From Flavobacterium sp. NRK F7 (GTDB lineage: Bacteria; Bacteroidota; Bacteroidia; Flavobacteriales; Flavobacteriaceae), in contig NZ_JAMXLB010000001.1 of assembly GCF_024054195.1 (NCBI RefSeq), forward strand, positions 2,911,845 through 2,975,844: DNA of 64,000 nucleotides, given 5' to 3'. The notes under the pieces are model-generated. The model had not been told where the DNA came from, did no database searches, and worked only from the letters and a program-made list of their open reading frames with translations. The position numbers and the translations under genes are program-made. Shown piece by piece: positions 39,427 to 48,627 of this stretch (position 1 is its first letter; every line of letters starts with the position of its first letter).

Positions 39427-40161
39427 TTACAATTTACAACCGCATTCAGGTAATTGCGCTTCATCATAAATAAATTCATAGGAAGACAATTGAATTTTAT
39501 CAGATGTTAATTGCCAAGCCATCACTTTATTTTGAATATATTCCCCATAAGTAAGCCTTTTATCAAAATTTAAATGAATAATGGTTGTTTTTCCAGCACT
39601 CATAAAATCAGCAAAATCTTTAATAAAAGCAATAAACTCTTCACGCTCCACTTCATTTCCATCTACTGTAATTTGGTTATCCTTATTAAAATTTACCGTT
39701 AAATTAAAGTAATCCAAATACAAATCGCCATGATCTTTGATATAAAATTTTGAAAAATCTTTATCGTATTTAAATTGAACATCTGTAAAAGGCAAAAAGG
39801 CCAAATTCTTGGTAATACTATCCGAATACGAAAACACATTTATGGCATCTTGATTGGTATGACTAGCTCTTTTTTTCATGGATTGTAACACTCTCACCTC
39901 TGGAATCACCAAGTCTAAAGACAATCGTTTATCAATGTTAAAAATCCAATTGGTCGTACTAATGCTGTTTTTAGCATTAACTAAAGCAATGGTATCCGTT
40001 TTCTTTGCTTCATAAAAGAGATAAATAGGAGAATGATCTGTAATCGTTTCCATAACAGACACATTGGTTTGTGGAAGCAAAACATCTTCTTTTTTACAAG
40101 AAAATAAAAGAGCAGTTACTATTAGTATCAAAACACTCTTCAAGGCTTGGTTTATTTTCAT
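39427..40161 (-). CDS. Hypothetical lipoprotein
   Basis: About 244 residues. The frame extends to 40212 but the Met at 40161 gives a proper lipoprotein signal MKINQALKSVLILIVTALLFSCKK (lipobox LLFSC) and removes the overlap with folP. No domain recognised; the mature part ends in a Cys pair (ECGCKL), which could be a metal or disulfide site. It lies 11 bp downstream of folP and is probably co-transcribed. Confidence 0.72.
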   Translation of the reverse strand: MKINQALKSVLILIVTALLFSCKKEDVLLPQTNVSVMETITDHSPIYLFYEAKKTDTIALVNAKNSISTTNWIFNIDKRLSLDLVIPEVRVLQSMKKRASHTNQDAINVFSYSDSITKNLAFLPFTDVQFKYDKDFSKFYIKDHGDLYLDYFNLTVNFNKDNQITVDGNEVEREEFIAFIKDFADFMSAGKTTIIHLNFDKRLTYGEYIQNKVMAWQLTSDKIQLSSYEFIYDEAQLPECGCKL

Positions 40162-40172
40162 TAGTTCAATAA

Positions 40173-41003
40173 TTAGGTTATTTTTTTTAATTCTTCTAAA
40201 ATAGTAATACACTCTACCGCTTCTTTTACATCATGAACTCTTAAAATAGAAGCTCCTTTTTGTAAACCAATCGTATTCAAAACCGTAGTCCCATTTAAAG
40301 CATGTTCTGGAGTAGTTTCCAATAACTTATACAACATCGATTTTCTGGAAACACCAATTAATATAGGTAAATTTAAATGTAAAAAGTAATCCAAATGCTG
40401 CATTAATTGATAATTATGTTCCAATGTTTTAGCAAAACCAAAACCAGGATCGATTAGTACATCATTAATTCCATAACTTCGAGCAATAGCTATTCGTTCA
40501 GAAAAATAACACATCATTTCTTTAAAAATATCTTCATAAAATGCCAAAGACTGCATGGTTTCTGGCGTTCCTTTCATATGCATCATAATATACGGAACTT
40601 GCAATTTAGCAACAGTAGGTAACATGTTGTGGTCTAAAAATCCAGCAGCAATATCATTAATTATACTGGCTCCATGTAAAACGGCTGCTTCTGCAACAAC
40701 ACTTCTAAAAGTATCTACAGAAACTAAGATTTCAGGAAAACGATTTACAATTAAATCAATTATTGGTAACAAACGATTGATTTCCTCTTCTTCAGACACA
40801 AAAGCAGCTCCAGGTTTACTCGAGTAAGCTCCAATATCAATAAAAGTGGCACCTTCCTTGAGCATCTTTTCTACTTGTTGTAAAATAGCTTGGTCATTTT
40901 TATACTTGCCTCCATCATAAAATGAATCGGGTGTTGTGTTCAAAATTCCCATGACTTTCGGGCGACTTAAATCGATTAGTTTTCCTCTACAATTGATAGT
41001 CAT
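40173..41003 (-). CDS. folP: Dihydropteroate synthase
   Basis: Folate biosynthesis: condenses p-aminobenzoate with the pterin pyrophosphate, cytoplasmic; target of sulfonamides. 276 residues. Motifs: VMGILNTTPDSFYDGG, FIDIGAYSSKPGA, SIINDIAAG, VLIDPGFGFAKT, GVSRKSML and ILRVHDV. The pAB-producing enzyme pabB lies at the far right of the window. Divergent from the DUF1599 gene. Confidence 0.97.
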   Translation of the reverse strand: MTINCRGKLIDLSRPKVMGILNTTPDSFYDGGKYKNDQAILQQVEKMLKEGATFIDIGAYSSKPGAAFVSEEEEINRLLPIIDLIVNRFPEILVSVDTFRSVVAEAAVLHGASIINDIAAGFLDHNMLPTVAKLQVPYIMMHMKGTPETMQSLAFYEDIFKEMMCYFSERIAIARSYGINDVLIDPGFGFAKTLEHNYQLMQHLDYFLHLNLPILIGVSRKSMLYKLLETTPEHALNGTTVLNTIGLQKGASILRVHDVKEAVECITILEELKKIT

Positions 41004-41092
41004 AAAAGCGTTTCCTCTTTATTATTAATAAATCGAAGATTAAAATAAAAAATCTTTATCTCGAATACTTCAATCGTAATACTATATTCTTT

Positions 41093-41100
41093 ATTTTTGA
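41093..41100 (+). promoter_or_regulatory. -7 promoter element
   Basis: TATTTTTG, a full match to TAnnTTTG, 29 bp before the DUF1599 gene start at 41129. Confidence 0.45.
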
Positions 41101-41128
41101 AAAAATTTCATACAAATATACCGAATAA

Positions 41129-41671
41129 ATGAAGAATACTTCACAACAATATGATGCCATAATTACAATTTGTCGCGATTTGTTTACCAAAAAAACAAAA
41201 GATTATGGAACCGCTTGGAGAATTTTACGTTTGCCTTCTTTAACTGATCAAATTTTTATTAAAGCACAACGCATTAGAGGACTACAAGAAAATGAAGTAC
41301 GAAAAATTGATGAAGATGAAACCTCAGAATTTATTGGAATCATTAATTATTGTATAATGGCTTTAATCCAAATTGATAAAGGTATTGCTACCCAACCCGA
41401 TTTAAACTATGAGGAAGCGGTACAATTATATGATACTAAAATTGCACTTACTAAAAAATTAATGGAAGATAAAAACCATGATTACGGTGAAGCATGGAGA
41501 GACATGCGTGTAAGCAGTTTGACCGATTTGATTTTGCAAAAACTTTTACGCGTAAAACAAATTGAAGATAATAAAGGAAAAACCTTAGTCTCTGAAGGTA
41601 TAGATGCCAATTACCAAGATATGATTAATTATTCTGTTTTTGCATTGATTCATTTAGGAAAAGCAGTATAA
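41129..41671 (+). CDS. DUF1599 / nucleotide-modification-associated domain protein
   Basis: 180 residues. It contains two related halves, each with a DYGxAWRxxR motif (KDYGTAWRILRLPSLTD and HDYGEAWRDMRVSSLTD) followed by a helical segment (EFIGIINYCIMALI and DMINYSVFALI). This internal duplication is the hallmark of DUF1599. It is conserved near folP in flavobacteria as I recall; biochemical role unknown. Its own -7 element lies just upstream. Confidence 0.85.
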   Translation: MKNTSQQYDAIITICRDLFTKKTKDYGTAWRILRLPSLTDQIFIKAQRIRGLQENEVRKIDEDETSEFIGIINYCIMALIQIDKGIATQPDLNYEEAVQLYDTKIALTKKLMEDKNHDYGEAWRDMRVSSLTDLILQKLLRVKQIEDNKGKTLVSEGIDANYQDMINYSVFALIHLGKAV

Positions 41672-41724
41672 TCCTTTAACAACTGATTAACATCTTATTT
41701 AGAAGTAAAACGTCTTGAAAAAAG

Positions 41725-41732
41725 TAACTTTG
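41725..41732 (+). promoter_or_regulatory. -7 promoter element
   Basis: TAACTTTG matches TAnnTTTG fully, 14 bp before the start at 41747. Confidence 0.45.
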
Positions 41733-41746
41733 AAAAAACTACATTC

Positions 41747-42856
41747 ATGAGAAATATAATTACACAAATAGCCCGAATTTTAGTAGGTATATTATTTATA
41801 ATTTCAGGTTTAATTAAATTAAATGATCCTCTTGGGTTTTCCTATAAATTAGAAGAATATTTTAATGCAAATGTATTAAACATGGAATTTTTAATTCCAA
41901 TGGCATTAATTATTGCTTGTTTTGTGGTCATTTTTGAAATTGTTTTAGGAGTAATGTTGCTCATTGGCTTTAAAACAAAATTTACAGTTTGGAGTCTTTT
42001 AGGAATGATTGTATTCTTTACATTTCTTACCTTCTACTCTTGGTATTTTGATAAAGTAAAAGATTGTGGCTGTTTTGGAGATGCCTTAAAATTAACTCCA
42101 TTTGAATCTTTTATTAAAGATTTAATTTTAACAGCACTAATTTTAATTTTGTTCTTCAATCAAAAATACATCAAACCATTATATGGTAAATCGGCTTTAA
42201 ATCTAACGGTTTTTGCAGCCTATTCCTTATGTTTACTAATGGCATATTATGTATTACAACATCTTCCAATTATCGATTTTAGAGCGTATAAAGTGGGTAA
42301 TAATATTCAAAAAGGGATGGAAATTCCAGAAGGAGCTCCAAAAAGTGAATATGAAATGGTCTTTATTTATAAAATAAATGGTGTAGAAACTGAAATTTCA
42401 TATGCTGATGTAATGGCTAATAAAGTTCCTGAAAATGCAGAATTTGTGGACCGAAAAGACAAAATTATAGTAGAAGGATATATACCTCCAATTCATGATT
42501 TCAGTATCGAAAAAGACGGTACTAATTATGTAGAAACCATTTTAGAAGAGCCTAAAGTGGTCTTGCTAATTACCTATGATTTGAATAAATCGAAAGAAAA
42601 AGGAATGAAAAAATTAGAAGAATTGAACCAGAAAGCTAAAGAGAAAGGGTATGAAGTAATTGGTTTAACGGCTTCTGATGCAAACTTAAGAGAAGCATTC
42701 CAAAAACAATTTAACCTGACATTTGACTATTATTTTTGTGACCCAACAACACTTAAAACCATTGTAAGAGCTAATCCTGGAATCGTTGTATTAGAAAAAG
42801 GAACCATTGTTCAAAAAGTACATTTTAATGATATAGATACAATAATTTTAAAATAA
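41747..42856 (+). CDS. DoxX/MauE-type membrane protein with thioredoxin-like C-terminal domain (BT_3928-like)
   Basis: 369 residues. The N-terminal half has four to five membrane helices of the DoxX/MauE kind (RILVGILFIISGLIKLNDP, FEIVLGVMLLIGF, DKVKDCGCFGDALKLTP, with a CGC motif in a loop). Residues about 245-369 look like a redoxin-type domain (VVLLITYDLNK, GYEVIGLTAS, DPTTLKTIVRANPGI) without a CxxC pair. Likely inner-membrane and linked to thiol redox. Its stop overlaps the next start by 1 bp (TAATG), and a TlpA-type thioredoxin follows one gene later. Confidence 0.8.
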   Translation: MRNIITQIARILVGILFIISGLIKLNDPLGFSYKLEEYFNANVLNMEFLIPMALIIACFVVIFEIVLGVMLLIGFKTKFTVWSLLGMIVFFTFLTFYSWYFDKVKDCGCFGDALKLTPFESFIKDLILTALILILFFNQKYIKPLYGKSALNLTVFAAYSLCLLMAYYVLQHLPIIDFRAYKVGNNIQKGMEIPEGAPKSEYEMVFIYKINGVETEISYADVMANKVPENAEFVDRKDKIIVEGYIPPIHDFSIEKDGTNYVETILEEPKVVLLITYDLNKSKEKGMKKLEELNQKAKEKGYEVIGLTASDANLREAFQKQFNLTFDYYFCDPTTLKTIVRANPGIVVLEKGTIVQKVHFNDIDTIILK

Positions 42857-43254
42857 TGAAAGTTGTTAAGATTTTACTTTTTGTCTTTTGTATTACTTTT
42901 ATTAACTGTCAATCTATTGTAGGTTGTCTTTTAAAAATTGAAGCAAAAATAGTAGATAGGAATTTAAACAATGGAATTGTAGGACAACTCTATGAAGATT
43001 ATGTAGAAGTCACCATTGTAAATGCTTCTGATGAATATTACTATATCAAAGAGTTTACTATTGAAGGAAACTTACCTCCTGGAATTACTGCAACTCCAGA
43101 TGGCAGAAAATTATACCTTGATGGTAGACCTACTTTAGCGGGAACCTATGATTTTAATGTTACCCTCATACTGACCGATTATAATGATGAAAATAGTAGT
43201 GATAGAATTTGTGGCAATACAGTAAGTAAATCTTTTCAAATAACTATTTATTAA
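42856..43254 (+). CDS. Small secreted protein with Ig-like (He_PIG type) fold
   Basis: 132 residues with an N-terminal hydrophobic signal and possible lipobox (ITFINC). The mature part resembles a putative-Ig/He_PIG repeat: NLPPGITATPDGRKLYLDGR followed by PTLAGTYDFNVTL. Four Cys could form disulfides, which fits the redox neighbours. Start overlaps the DoxX gene stop. Function unknown. Confidence 0.7.
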   Translation: MKVVKILLFVFCITFINCQSIVGCLLKIEAKIVDRNLNNGIVGQLYEDYVEVTIVNASDEYYYIKEFTIEGNLPPGITATPDGRKLYLDGRPTLAGTYDFNVTLILTDYNDENSSDRICGNTVSKSFQITIY

Positions 43255-43331
43255 TACTATCAAGAAAGTTAGAAGACAAACAAAAGGAATGTTTTTTACT
43301 TTTAATTAACAAATATAAAATTCAGAAACCT

Positions 43332-43339
43332 TATTTTTG
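43332..43339 (+). promoter_or_regulatory. -7 promoter element
   Basis: TATTTTTG matches TAnnTTTG, 22 bp before the preferred start (43362) of the thioredoxin-like gene. Confidence 0.4.
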
Positions 43340-43349
43340 AATTATAAAA

Positions 43350-43862
43350 ATGAATTTAAAAATGAAAAAAATAATCGCTTTATTAAGTTTTGCTCTGTTC
43401 ATCACCTCATGTTCAAATGCACAAGATACCGAATTCAAACAAGATGCTTTAGACAATGTCATGATTTCAACCAAAAATGAAAACATTACATTTAAAGAAA
43501 TTTTAAATCAATATAAAGGACAAACGGTTTTAATAGATGTTTGGGCTTCATGGTGTCCAGATTGTATTAAAGGTATGCCAAAGGTTAAAACCTTACAAAA
43601 AGATTTTCCAAATGTAACTTACTTATTTATTTCAATGGATAAAAACTACGAAGCCTGGTTAAAAGGTATTGAAAAATATGAAGTTAAAGGAGAACATTTC
43701 CTTACAACTGATGGAATGAAAGGCGTTTTTGGATCTTCAATTAAATTAGATTGGATTCCAAGATATATGATTGTGAACAAAGAAGGTAAAATCGCTTTAT
43801 TCAAAGCTATTGAAGCAGATGATGAAAAGTTAATAGCTACTTTAAAAGAACAAGTAAAATAA
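43350..43862 (+). CDS. TlpA/ResA-like thioredoxin lipoprotein
   Basis: 170 residues, TlpA-like periplasmic disulfide oxidoreductase. Lipobox LFITSC after MKKIIALLSFA. Active site WASWCPDC in a thioredoxin fold (VLIDVWASWCPDCIKGMP, then IPRYMIVNKEGKI with the cis-Pro). Two starts are possible, 43350 (MNLKMKK) and 43362 (MKK); the second is the more usual signal peptide start. Follows the DoxX-like and Ig-like genes, so the three may be a small redox module. Confidence 0.88.
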   Translation: MNLKMKKIIALLSFALFITSCSNAQDTEFKQDALDNVMISTKNENITFKEILNQYKGQTVLIDVWASWCPDCIKGMPKVKTLQKDFPNVTYLFISMDKNYEAWLKGIEKYEVKGEHFLTTDGMKGVFGSSIKLDWIPRYMIVNKEGKIALFKAIEADDEKLIATLKEQVK

Positions 43863-43899
43863 TTTTTACTTTATAAATTACAAACGAAAACTACAAACA

Positions 43900-44649
43900 A
43901 TGAGAAAAAATATTGTAGCAGGAAATTGGAAAATGCATAAAACGCATACCGAAACCTTAGCTTTATTAGAGGAGATACTAGCCAAAAAACAAGATACTAC
44001 CGCTGAAATTATTGTAGCACCTACATTTGTTAATCTAAAAGCAGCACAAGACAAAGTTGCTGGAAAAGGAATTACAGTGGCTGCTCAAAACATGCATCAA
44101 GCGGAAGGTGGAGCTTACACAGGTGAAATTGCTGCCAATATGCTAACTGATATTAATGTAAAAACAGTCATTTTAGGCCACAGTGAAAGACGTGCTTATT
44201 TTCATGAATCGGATGCACTGCTAGCCAATAAAGTAGACACCGCTTTAAAGCATGAAATGCGCGTAATATTTTGTTTTGGTGAAGAATTGAAAGACCGACA
44301 AGCAGACAATCATTTCAATATTGTAGAATATCAATTAAGAGATGGTTTATTCCATCTTGAAAAGAAAAATTGGGCAAACATCGTTTTAGCCTATGAGCCT
44401 GTTTGGGCGATTGGTACAGGAGAAACAGCTTCTCCAGAACAAGCTCAAGAAATGCATGCTTTTATTAGAAACTTAGTTGCAAAAGTATATGGTAATGAAA
44501 TTGCTGATACTCTTACTATTCTATATGGCGGTAGCGTTAAACCCGATAATGCGAAAGAAATCTTCTCAAAACCTGACGTAGATGGAGGATTAATTGGCGG
44601 AGCGTCTTTAAAAGCAGACGATTTCTTAGCAATTGTTAATGGTTTTTAG
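43900..44649 (+). CDS. tpiA: Triosephosphate isomerase
   Basis: Glycolytic interconversion of dihydroxyacetone phosphate and glyceraldehyde-3-phosphate. 249 residues, full length: AGNWKMHKT (Lys), VILGHSERR (electrophile His), LAYEPVWAIGTGE (catalytic Glu), ILYGGSVKPDNA and DGGLIGGASL (phosphate grip). It ends with a strong terminator. Confidence 0.98.
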   Translation: MRKNIVAGNWKMHKTHTETLALLEEILAKKQDTTAEIIVAPTFVNLKAAQDKVAGKGITVAAQNMHQAEGGAYTGEIAANMLTDINVKTVILGHSERRAYFHESDALLANKVDTALKHEMRVIFCFGEELKDRQADNHFNIVEYQLRDGLFHLEKKNWANIVLAYEPVWAIGTGETASPEQAQEMHAFIRNLVAKVYGNEIADTLTILYGGSVKPDNAKEIFSKPDVDGGLIGGASLKADDFLAIVNGF

Positions 44650-44670
44650 ATCCATTTTCTATAGATAAAT

Positions 44671-44702
44671 AACCCCTTATTATAAAAACATAATAAGGGG
44701 TT
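44671..44702 (+). terminator. Terminator of tpiA
   Basis: AACCCCTTATTAT (44671-44683) pairs perfectly with ATAATAAGGGGTT (44690-44702), followed by CTCTTTTTAT. Confidence 0.92.
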
Positions 44703-44777
44703 CTCTTTTTATTCCAATTTAAATAAAAAAAAGTAACAAAATCTAACTTGTAAAGTCTTATAAAAAAACCTAGCATT

Positions 44778-45857
44778 ATGAGATTTTCAAAACTACTTAT
44801 TATTCTATTTTTCTCATTCAGTAAGTTTTCCTCCTATTGTCAAAATGATTCTTTTGTTGGTTACGCCGTATCAAAAGTGAATCAAGATAGTATTATAAGT
44901 TGTACTACTTTTGGTTATGCTAATGAAGAAAATAAAATAGCTTATGCAAAAAACACAATCCAACCCATTGGATCTGTTAGCAAAACTTTTATTGGTCTTG
45001 CCTTGATTATTGCTCAAGAAAAAGGAATTATTGATTTGGATACTAATATTAATGACTATCTTGATTTTGAAATTAGTAATCCAAACATAAAAGAGGCCAA
45101 TACGATTACCTTAAGACATTTGGCAACACATACTTCAGGAATTATAGATGATGAAATAATCTATGAATCTTCCTATACTTTTGATGTAGTTCCTAAAAAT
45201 AATTTACACGATTTTTTTTATAAAAATTTAGCGTTGGCATCCAAATCCAAAAAGAAACTCTTTAGCAAATACAAAGCTGGAGAAAATTATTCTTATAGTA
45301 ATGTTGGAGCAGCTTTAGCGGCCTACGTACTTGAAAAAGCAAGCGGAAAACCCTTTAATAAATTTACACAAGAATACATTTACACTCCTTTACAAATGAA
45401 GAATACGGGTTGGTTTTTTGACGAAATCGATGCTACAAAACTAGCCCTATTATATGACGAAAATAAAACACCTTTAGCAAAATACTCTTGTGACACCTAT
45501 CCTGATGGAAGCCTAAAAACTACCATAACAGATTTATCACTATATCTAATCGAACTCATTAAAGGCTATAATGGAAATTCTAATCTAATTAGTAAAAATG
45601 GCTGGTCCACTTTTTTTTCAAAGCAATTTTCAGAAAACCATTGGCAACCACAAAATAGTAATCCCAAAGAACCCAATTCTGGGATTTTTATTTTCTATTT
45701 TCCTTCTGGAGAAATCGGACATACAGGTTCCGATTTAGGAGCTTCAAGTGTGCTCAAGTTTAATCCTAAGACAAATACAGGGCAAATTTTTATGGCCAAT
45801 GAAGATCTAACAAAAAATAATGTGGCTACTTTCAAAACCATTTGGAAAAAAGAATAA
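44778..45857 (+). CDS. Serine hydrolase of the beta-lactamase class C / PBP4* family
   Basis: 359 residues, secreted (signal peptide ending near SSYCQ). Active-site motifs of the family: SxxK at S66-K69 (PIGSVSKTF), the YxN motif (YSYSNVGAAL) and HTG near the C-terminus (EIGHTGSDLG). A D-alanyl-D-alanine peptidase, esterase or similar; the true substrate cannot be told. Not likely a dedicated resistance beta-lactamase, since such serine hydrolases are common chromosomal genes. Confidence 0.88.
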   Translation: MRFSKLLIILFFSFSKFSSYCQNDSFVGYAVSKVNQDSIISCTTFGYANEENKIAYAKNTIQPIGSVSKTFIGLALIIAQEKGIIDLDTNINDYLDFEISNPNIKEANTITLRHLATHTSGIIDDEIIYESSYTFDVVPKNNLHDFFYKNLALASKSKKKLFSKYKAGENYSYSNVGAALAAYVLEKASGKPFNKFTQEYIYTPLQMKNTGWFFDEIDATKLALLYDENKTPLAKYSCDTYPDGSLKTTITDLSLYLIELIKGYNGNSNLISKNGWSTFFSKQFSENHWQPQNSNPKEPNSGIFIFYFPSGEIGHTGSDLGASSVLKFNPKTNTGQIFMANEDLTKNNVATFKTIWKKE

Positions 45858-45875
45858 AATAAATAAGATTGACTT

Positions 45876-45907
45876 TTTGTTTACCTAAAAAGATTATGCT
45901 ATTTTTA
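45876..45907 (+). promoter_or_regulatory. Promoter of the lipoprotein gene at 45924
   Basis: TTTG at 45876-45879 and TATTTTTA at 45900-45907, with 20 bp between. Spacing and sequences fit the Bacteroidota -33/-7 pattern, with one mismatch in the -7 element. Confidence 0.55.
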
Positions 45908-45923
45908 GGGTAAACATATACAC

Positions 45924-46715
45924 ATGAAAAAAATAATTCTATTTATTACCGCATTGTATTTAGGAATCGCTTGTCAATCCAAAAAAGAAAAAGAAACTCC
46001 AACCTTAGTAAAAGACACCCTTACTTCAACTTTTTCACAATCAGAAGAAATGGGTATTTCTGAAACATTCTGGAAAGGATATATTAATAAATCGATTCCT
46101 ATTTACTTACATTACCAAATAGAAAATGACATTATTGTAGGTGAAATAATTTATTTAAATACCCAAGAAAAACAACCTATAAAAATTATTGGCAGTTTTG
46201 AAGAGGATCAGTTTCGTTTACTAGAATTTGAATCATCTGGGAACATCTCAGGAATTATTACAGGTACTGTTACGGGCGAAAATCATTTCGTTGGTGATTG
46301 GTTTTCACCCAAAACAAGAAAGAATTTTACTTTAGATTTAACAGAAAAAGATACTACCGTAATTGCACCAAGTATTGTTGCCAATGAAAATAAACTATTT
46401 GGCAAATACCATTATGGATTTAGCGATGCTGGTCCCCAAGGGTATTTTACAATTGAAAAATTAAATGACAATCAAGCTATATTTGAAATTGAAAGTGTAA
46501 CTAGTGATCCTGCACGAAATTTAGCTACTGTGGATAAAGATACGATTACCCTAGATGGAACAAATTTCACTTACACAATTCCAGACTCAGATAATTGTTC
46601 ATTTAATGTACAGTTTTATAAGGATTTTGCAACTATTATGTATACAAATGGCTATTGTTCAGGTCAATTTGGTCATAATGCAACAATTGAGGGAACTTTT
46701 TTAAAAATAGAATAA
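45924..46715 (+). CDS. Hypothetical lipoprotein
   Basis: 263 residues with lipobox LGIAC (Cys17) and a Lys/Glu-rich linker. The mature part seems all-beta with two similar halves (GIITGTVTGENHFVGDWFSP and a C-terminal GYCSGQFGHNATIEGTF). I do not recognise a family. 11 bp before the YARHG gene, so likely co-transcribed. Confidence 0.68.
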   Translation: MKKIILFITALYLGIACQSKKEKETPTLVKDTLTSTFSQSEEMGISETFWKGYINKSIPIYLHYQIENDIIVGEIIYLNTQEKQPIKIIGSFEEDQFRLLEFESSGNISGIITGTVTGENHFVGDWFSPKTRKNFTLDLTEKDTTVIAPSIVANENKLFGKYHYGFSDAGPQGYFTIEKLNDNQAIFEIESVTSDPARNLATVDKDTITLDGTNFTYTIPDSDNCSFNVQFYKDFATIMYTNGYCSGQFGHNATIEGTFLKIE

Positions 46716-46726
46716 ATTTCGCATAG

Positions 46727-47806
46727 ATGAAAAACTTATATTGTATACTACTCTTATTTTTGACTTATATATCATATGCAAATGATGGTGTATATCTCAC
46801 ACATGGTGGTGTAATCTATCCTACAAAAGAAACAAAAATAGCATTAGAAAAAGAAATTTTATCTTTTAAGGTTTCCCCTGAAGGTGTTGCAAGTGTTACC
46901 ATTCAATTTACTTTTAACAATCCTGAAAATATAAGTCGAAAATTATTAATTGGCTTTCAAGCACCAACATCAGTTGGGGATGTCTCAAATGAGATGAAGA
47001 ATAGAAATCAAATTTCTAATTTCATAATTCTTCAAAATGAAAAAATTCTTCCGTATGAAATCAAAAAAGCAGAATGTGAAAATTGTGAATTAAAAAATGT
47101 AAATGAAATAGATTTTGTTGAAACAGAAGTTGGAGTTTTTGTTTATCTCTTTGAAATTACATTTAAACCTGGCATGAATGAAATTCAGCATAGTTATGAG
47201 TTTCCTTACAGTAGTAATGTTGCGATTAATGAATTCTACAATTATATTTTAACAACTGGATCGAAATGGGCTGGAGGAAAAATAAAAGATTTGACAATTA
47301 CTATTGACATGGGGAAAAATAGTTATTTTTATGTCAATGATATTTTTGATAAAAATACAGAATGGTCCATTATTGGAACAGGGAAAGTAACACAAGATAA
47401 ATTCGATTACATTGATAATGATTTTTGCAAAATGATCCGTATTTTAAATGGTTATTTACAAATTAAGTGTTACCAATTTGAACCTAAAAAAAACATCGAA
47501 TTTGGAATTGTTAATAAATTATCCTTCATAACCTATCCTATTCATCATGAAAAAATTAAAGAAGGGAAAATAGTTTCACTAGGAAAAATGCAACTTGACG
47601 GAAATTATTCTAAAAATGAATTACGTCTTATGAGAAATACAATTTATGCACAATATGGTTATGTTTTTAACGCTCCCGACTTAAAAGAATACTTTTCTCA
47701 ATTTGGATGGTATATTCCTAATCCAAATCTTAAAATGGAAGATATACAATTGGAACAATTTGAAAAAGACTTTATTGAGAAAATAATTAGTAAAGAAAAT
47801 CAGTAA
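46727..47806 (+). CDS. Secreted protein with C-terminal YARHG domain
   Basis: 359 residues, signal peptide MKNLYCILLLFLTYISYA. The C-terminal part is a YARHG domain: LRLMRNTIYAQYGYVFNAPD followed by LKEYFSQFGWYIPNPN, with AQYG in place of ARHG. The N-terminal 240 residues are beta-rich and loosely like DUF4424 proteins (VASVTIQFTFNNPENISRK). YARHG domains occur in extracellular or cell-surface proteins; function not established. Confidence 0.75.
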   Translation: MKNLYCILLLFLTYISYANDGVYLTHGGVIYPTKETKIALEKEILSFKVSPEGVASVTIQFTFNNPENISRKLLIGFQAPTSVGDVSNEMKNRNQISNFIILQNEKILPYEIKKAECENCELKNVNEIDFVETEVGVFVYLFEITFKPGMNEIQHSYEFPYSSNVAINEFYNYILTTGSKWAGGKIKDLTITIDMGKNSYFYVNDIFDKNTEWSIIGTGKVTQDKFDYIDNDFCKMIRILNGYLQIKCYQFEPKKNIEFGIVNKLSFITYPIHHEKIKEGKIVSLGKMQLDGNYSKNELRLMRNTIYAQYGYVFNAPDLKEYFSQFGWYIPNPNLKMEDIQLEQFEKDFIEKIISKENQ

Positions 47807-47821
47807 TTTAAATTAATCAAC

Positions 47822-48514
47822 ATGAATTTCAAAAGCAGAAGCCATACAATTCTTTATTTAATTGGGATGCTATTAATTGCTTTTGTTTTTTGGAATACTT
47901 TACTTATCTACCCTATCAAACTTTTTGTGGTCATGCTTCATGAAATGAGTCACGGACTAATGGCTGTACTTTTTGGTGGAAAAATTCTTCAAATCCAAAT
48001 TGATTCTCAAATTGGAGGTTATTGTGAATATCAAATACAAGCTGGCTTTTGGGGACAATTCATGACGGCTAGTGCTGGTTATTTAGGGAGTTTAATTGGT
48101 GGTATAATAATTTTATTAGCCGCAATTAAATCTGTAAAAGATAAATACATTACTTTAATTATAGGCCTTATTTTACTACTGCTTTCTTATTTTGTATTGC
48201 AATCGGGTGAATTATTTGGTACCGCAATTACTTTAGGGTTTGGACTTTTCATGATGCTAGCTTTTAAATATTGCCGACCTCTTTTTCATGATTTATTTTT
48301 AAAATTTATAGGCATTACTTCTTGTGTATATGTTATTATTGATATTAAAGAAGATGTACTTTTCCCTTTAACGAACCAAGTTAGTGACGCCCATCAAATT
48401 GCTAACCTAACAGGCATTCCAAGTAGAATTGTAGGCATAATTTGGATCCTAATTGCATTATTACTTTTGTTTTATGCTTTTCAATATATTTATAGAAACC
48501 AAAAAAAAGGATAA
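47822..48514 (+). CDS. M50B-like membrane metalloprotease family protein
   Basis: 230 residues with six or seven hydrophobic helices. The first half holds HEMSH in VVMLHEMSHGLMAVLFGG, the HExxH zinc motif placed at the membrane as in peptidase M50B (DUF/PF13398 type). Family members are often annotated as membrane proteins without proven activity. 15 bp after the YARHG gene. Confidence 0.8.
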   Translation: MNFKSRSHTILYLIGMLLIAFVFWNTLLIYPIKLFVVMLHEMSHGLMAVLFGGKILQIQIDSQIGGYCEYQIQAGFWGQFMTASAGYLGSLIGGIIILLAAIKSVKDKYITLIIGLILLLLSYFVLQSGELFGTAITLGFGLFMMLAFKYCRPLFHDLFLKFIGITSCVYVIIDIKEDVLFPLTNQVSDAHQIANLTGIPSRIVGIIWILIALLLLFYAFQYIYRNQKKG

Positions 48515-48569
48515 AATTTTATACTAAAAATAGATGAATGTAATTTAAAAATTCATTTAAAAATTGAAT

Positions 48570-48577
48570 TACTTTTG
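48570..48577 (+). promoter_or_regulatory. -7 promoter element
   Basis: TACTTTTG, matching TAnnTTTG, 50 bp before the start at 48628. Confidence 0.4.
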
Positions 48578-48627
48578 CTTTTTAAAATAACCATTTAAAC
48601 CAATAACATACCTATTATTTACTCCAT

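Noticed and set aside
44778..45857. Beta-lactamase resistance gene
   Set aside because: SxxK, YxN and HTG fit the broad class C-like serine hydrolase family; nothing indicates a dedicated resistance enzyme or mobile context.
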